From contig JBKQPR010000246.1 of NCBI GenBank assembly GCA_052144935.1, positions 1-49,451 on the forward strand: a DNA stretch of 49,451 bases, read 5' to 3'. The DNA is from JOPF133 sp052144935. GTDB lineage: Bacteria; Acidobacteriota; Terriglobia; Bryobacterales; Bryobacteraceae. Positions within the stretch are counted from its first letter, which is position 1. Each line of letters starts with the position of its first letter. Under the pieces are notes generated by a model, which made no database searches, was not told where the DNA came from, and was given only the letters and a program-made list of their open reading frames with translations. This document shows, one piece after another, positions 48,476 to 49,451 of this stretch. The position numbers and the translations under genes were made by a program.

Positions 48476-49264
48476 ATGTACCGGTTCTTCATCGTCCTCG
48501 CGACATCGGCGTGCGCGCTGTTCGCTCAGCTTCCCGCCCCCAACCAGAGTGGGGTCTCCTTGGGGCACGTCCACCTCTTGGTGGCCGACCCGGAAGCCCA
48601 AAAGAAGATCTGGGTGGAAGCGCTCGGCGCAGAGGCGACCCACACGGGAACGCTCGAACTGCTCCGTCTCCCCGGCATCTACATCATCGTGGGCAAAGCG
48701 CGGACGGCGCCTGCGGAGGGTACGGACGGCTCGACCGTCAATCACCTCGGCTTCGCCGTCAAGGATCTGGCGGCGGTGAAAGGAAAACTCGGCGCGCTCC
48801 ACGTCGAAAGCACGCCGGTGAACGGCAACGCCAAACAGATCATGGCGAAGTTTCCCGATAAGGTGACAGTGGAACTGACCGAGGACCCTGCGCTCCCCAC
48901 TGCGGTGGCCATGCACCACATCCACATGGCGACGCCGGATCCGGAAAAGCTGCGAGCCTGGTACGTGAAGACGTTCGGCGCCCGCCCCGGCACGCGTGGC
49001 AATTTCCTGGCCGCCTTCATTCCCGGTGGCGAGGTGGACACGCGCAAGACGCAGGACCCGCAAGCGCCGACTAAAGGCCGATCGCTCGATCACATCGGCT
49101 TCGAGGTCAGGAATCTGGATTCCTTCTGCAAGCAGCTCTCGGCCGACGGCGTGCAATTCGAGTCACCCTACCGCGACATTCCGGCGATCGGCCTGAAGAT
49201 CGCCTTCCTCATCGACCCGGAAGGCACACGCATCGAACTCACCGAGGGACTGGCGGGCAAGTAA
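48476..49264 (+). CDS. Exported VOC superfamily protein (two glyoxalase-like modules)
   Basis: A 262-aa protein with a signal peptide (MYRFFIVLATSACALFAQ). Two beta-alpha-beta-beta-beta modules: SLGHVHLLVADPEAQKKIWVEAL with STVNHLGFAVKDLAAVKGKL, and MHHIHMATPDPEKLRAWYVKTFG with SLDHIGFEVRNLDSFCKQL, ending in LIDPEGTRIELTEGL. Each module carries the H/E-type metal-ligand positions of dioxygenases and glyoxalases. Export of a VOC protein is a common acidobacterial feature; the substrate is unknown. ATG 48476 is chosen for the signal peptide and the -10 position. Confidence 0.88.
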   Translation: MYRFFIVLATSACALFAQLPAPNQSGVSLGHVHLLVADPEAQKKIWVEALGAEATHTGTLELLRLPGIYIIVGKARTAPAEGTDGSTVNHLGFAVKDLAAVKGKLGALHVESTPVNGNAKQIMAKFPDKVTVELTEDPALPTAVAMHHIHMATPDPEKLRAWYVKTFGARPGTRGNFLAAFIPGGEVDTRKTQDPQAPTKGRSLDHIGFEVRNLDSFCKQLSADGVQFESPYRDIPAIGLKIAFLIDPEGTRIELTEGLAGK

Positions 49265-49451
49265 CTAGTACGATCATCATCGGTCGCGCCAGCCTTCCAA
49301 CGAAACCGCTGCGGGGCCAGTGGGACTTGAGCTATGCGCCTGTACGGCCGGTGGGGTGAGGGCGGAGGCGCAGTGAACCATTTGGGGACCCCAAGAACAT
49401 TGGGGTAAAACAGTAGTTCTGCCAAGATCGCAACTTCGCAGACCGACCCCA
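49265..49451. other. Right edge, no gene recognised
   Basis: 187 bp after the last gene contain no supported coding start, hairpin or repeat. A gene may begin just outside the window. Confidence 0.4.

Overview
The window reads as about 49 kb of chromosome from a high-GC soil bacterium of the phylum Acidobacteriota, most like the Solibacter/Bryobacter group. This is inferred from gene families, not from a marker gene. The families are a TIGR03435 protein plus a decayed second copy, an ADOP-type MacB/FtsX permease without an ATPase beside it, an S53 sedolisin, a secreted CehA/McbA-type metallohydrolase, a Tat-exported class V aminotransferase and secreted VOC and amidohydrolase proteins. Most genes are ordinary, but intergenic and even coding DNA is full of short repeats, low-complexity insertions and decayed genes.

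Layout: 1-3 kb holds the end of a Gfo/Idh/MocA oxidoreductase, a single-domain response regulator and a repeat-rich stretch with a broken hicB and intact hicA. 3-8 kb has the ADOP permease, two small proteins and a NarL-type kinase/regulator pair. 8.4-10.7 kb is a MarR regulator translationally coupled to a ClC chloride channel with CBS domains. 10.7-14.3 kb has a MITE, a His-rich protein, trxB, ridA, tRNA-Val(GAC) and a STAS protein. 14.3-20 kb has DUF72 and gamma-glutamyltransferase genes, a 58-aa zinc ribbon, a DinB-like protein, a PI-PLC-like gene broken by an amber codon and a two-gene unit in which both genes are frameshifted. 20-24 kb has a PIN/RHH toxin-antitoxin pair, aroA, a LOG protein, a 19-bp tandem array and TIGR03435. 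24-27.6 kb has a redoxin, a YkgJ protein and the ergothioneine genes egtB-egtD. 27.8-30.3 kb has a Tat protein with an in-frame TGA, a DUF433/DUF5615 pair and a response regulator. 30.4-33.7 kb has selD-pyrF facing a phospholipase B/C45-like hydrolase. 34-44 kb has the aminotransferase, sedolisin, a second MITE, a glycosyltransferase, an amidohydrolase and the metallohydrolase. 44-49 kb has a decayed TIGR03435, an ArsR-SRPBCC operon and two VOC proteins.

Three observations stand out. (1) selD continues 27 codons upstream of its apparent start through an in-frame TGA placed exactly at the catalytic Cys position, followed by a SECIS-like hairpin; it is very probably a selenoprotein. Its coding sequence also contains two perfect parS palindromes 2 bp apart, which suggests a chromosomal partitioning site and possibly proximity to oriC. 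(2) A GC-rich element of about 19 bp (core GGGGYGCCC-N2/3-GGGCCCG) recurs at ten or more places on both strands. It lies between genes, inside a MITE, next to start sites and, in frame as G-A/V-P-x-G-P-G, inside proteins, once three residues before a predicted catalytic cysteine. (3) Two copies of a roughly 200-bp MITE have matching terminal inverted repeats and 3-bp target duplications. In addition, about twelve genes have a -10-like hexamer ending 6-8 nt before the start codon and no Shine-Dalgarno, which points to widespread leaderless transcription.
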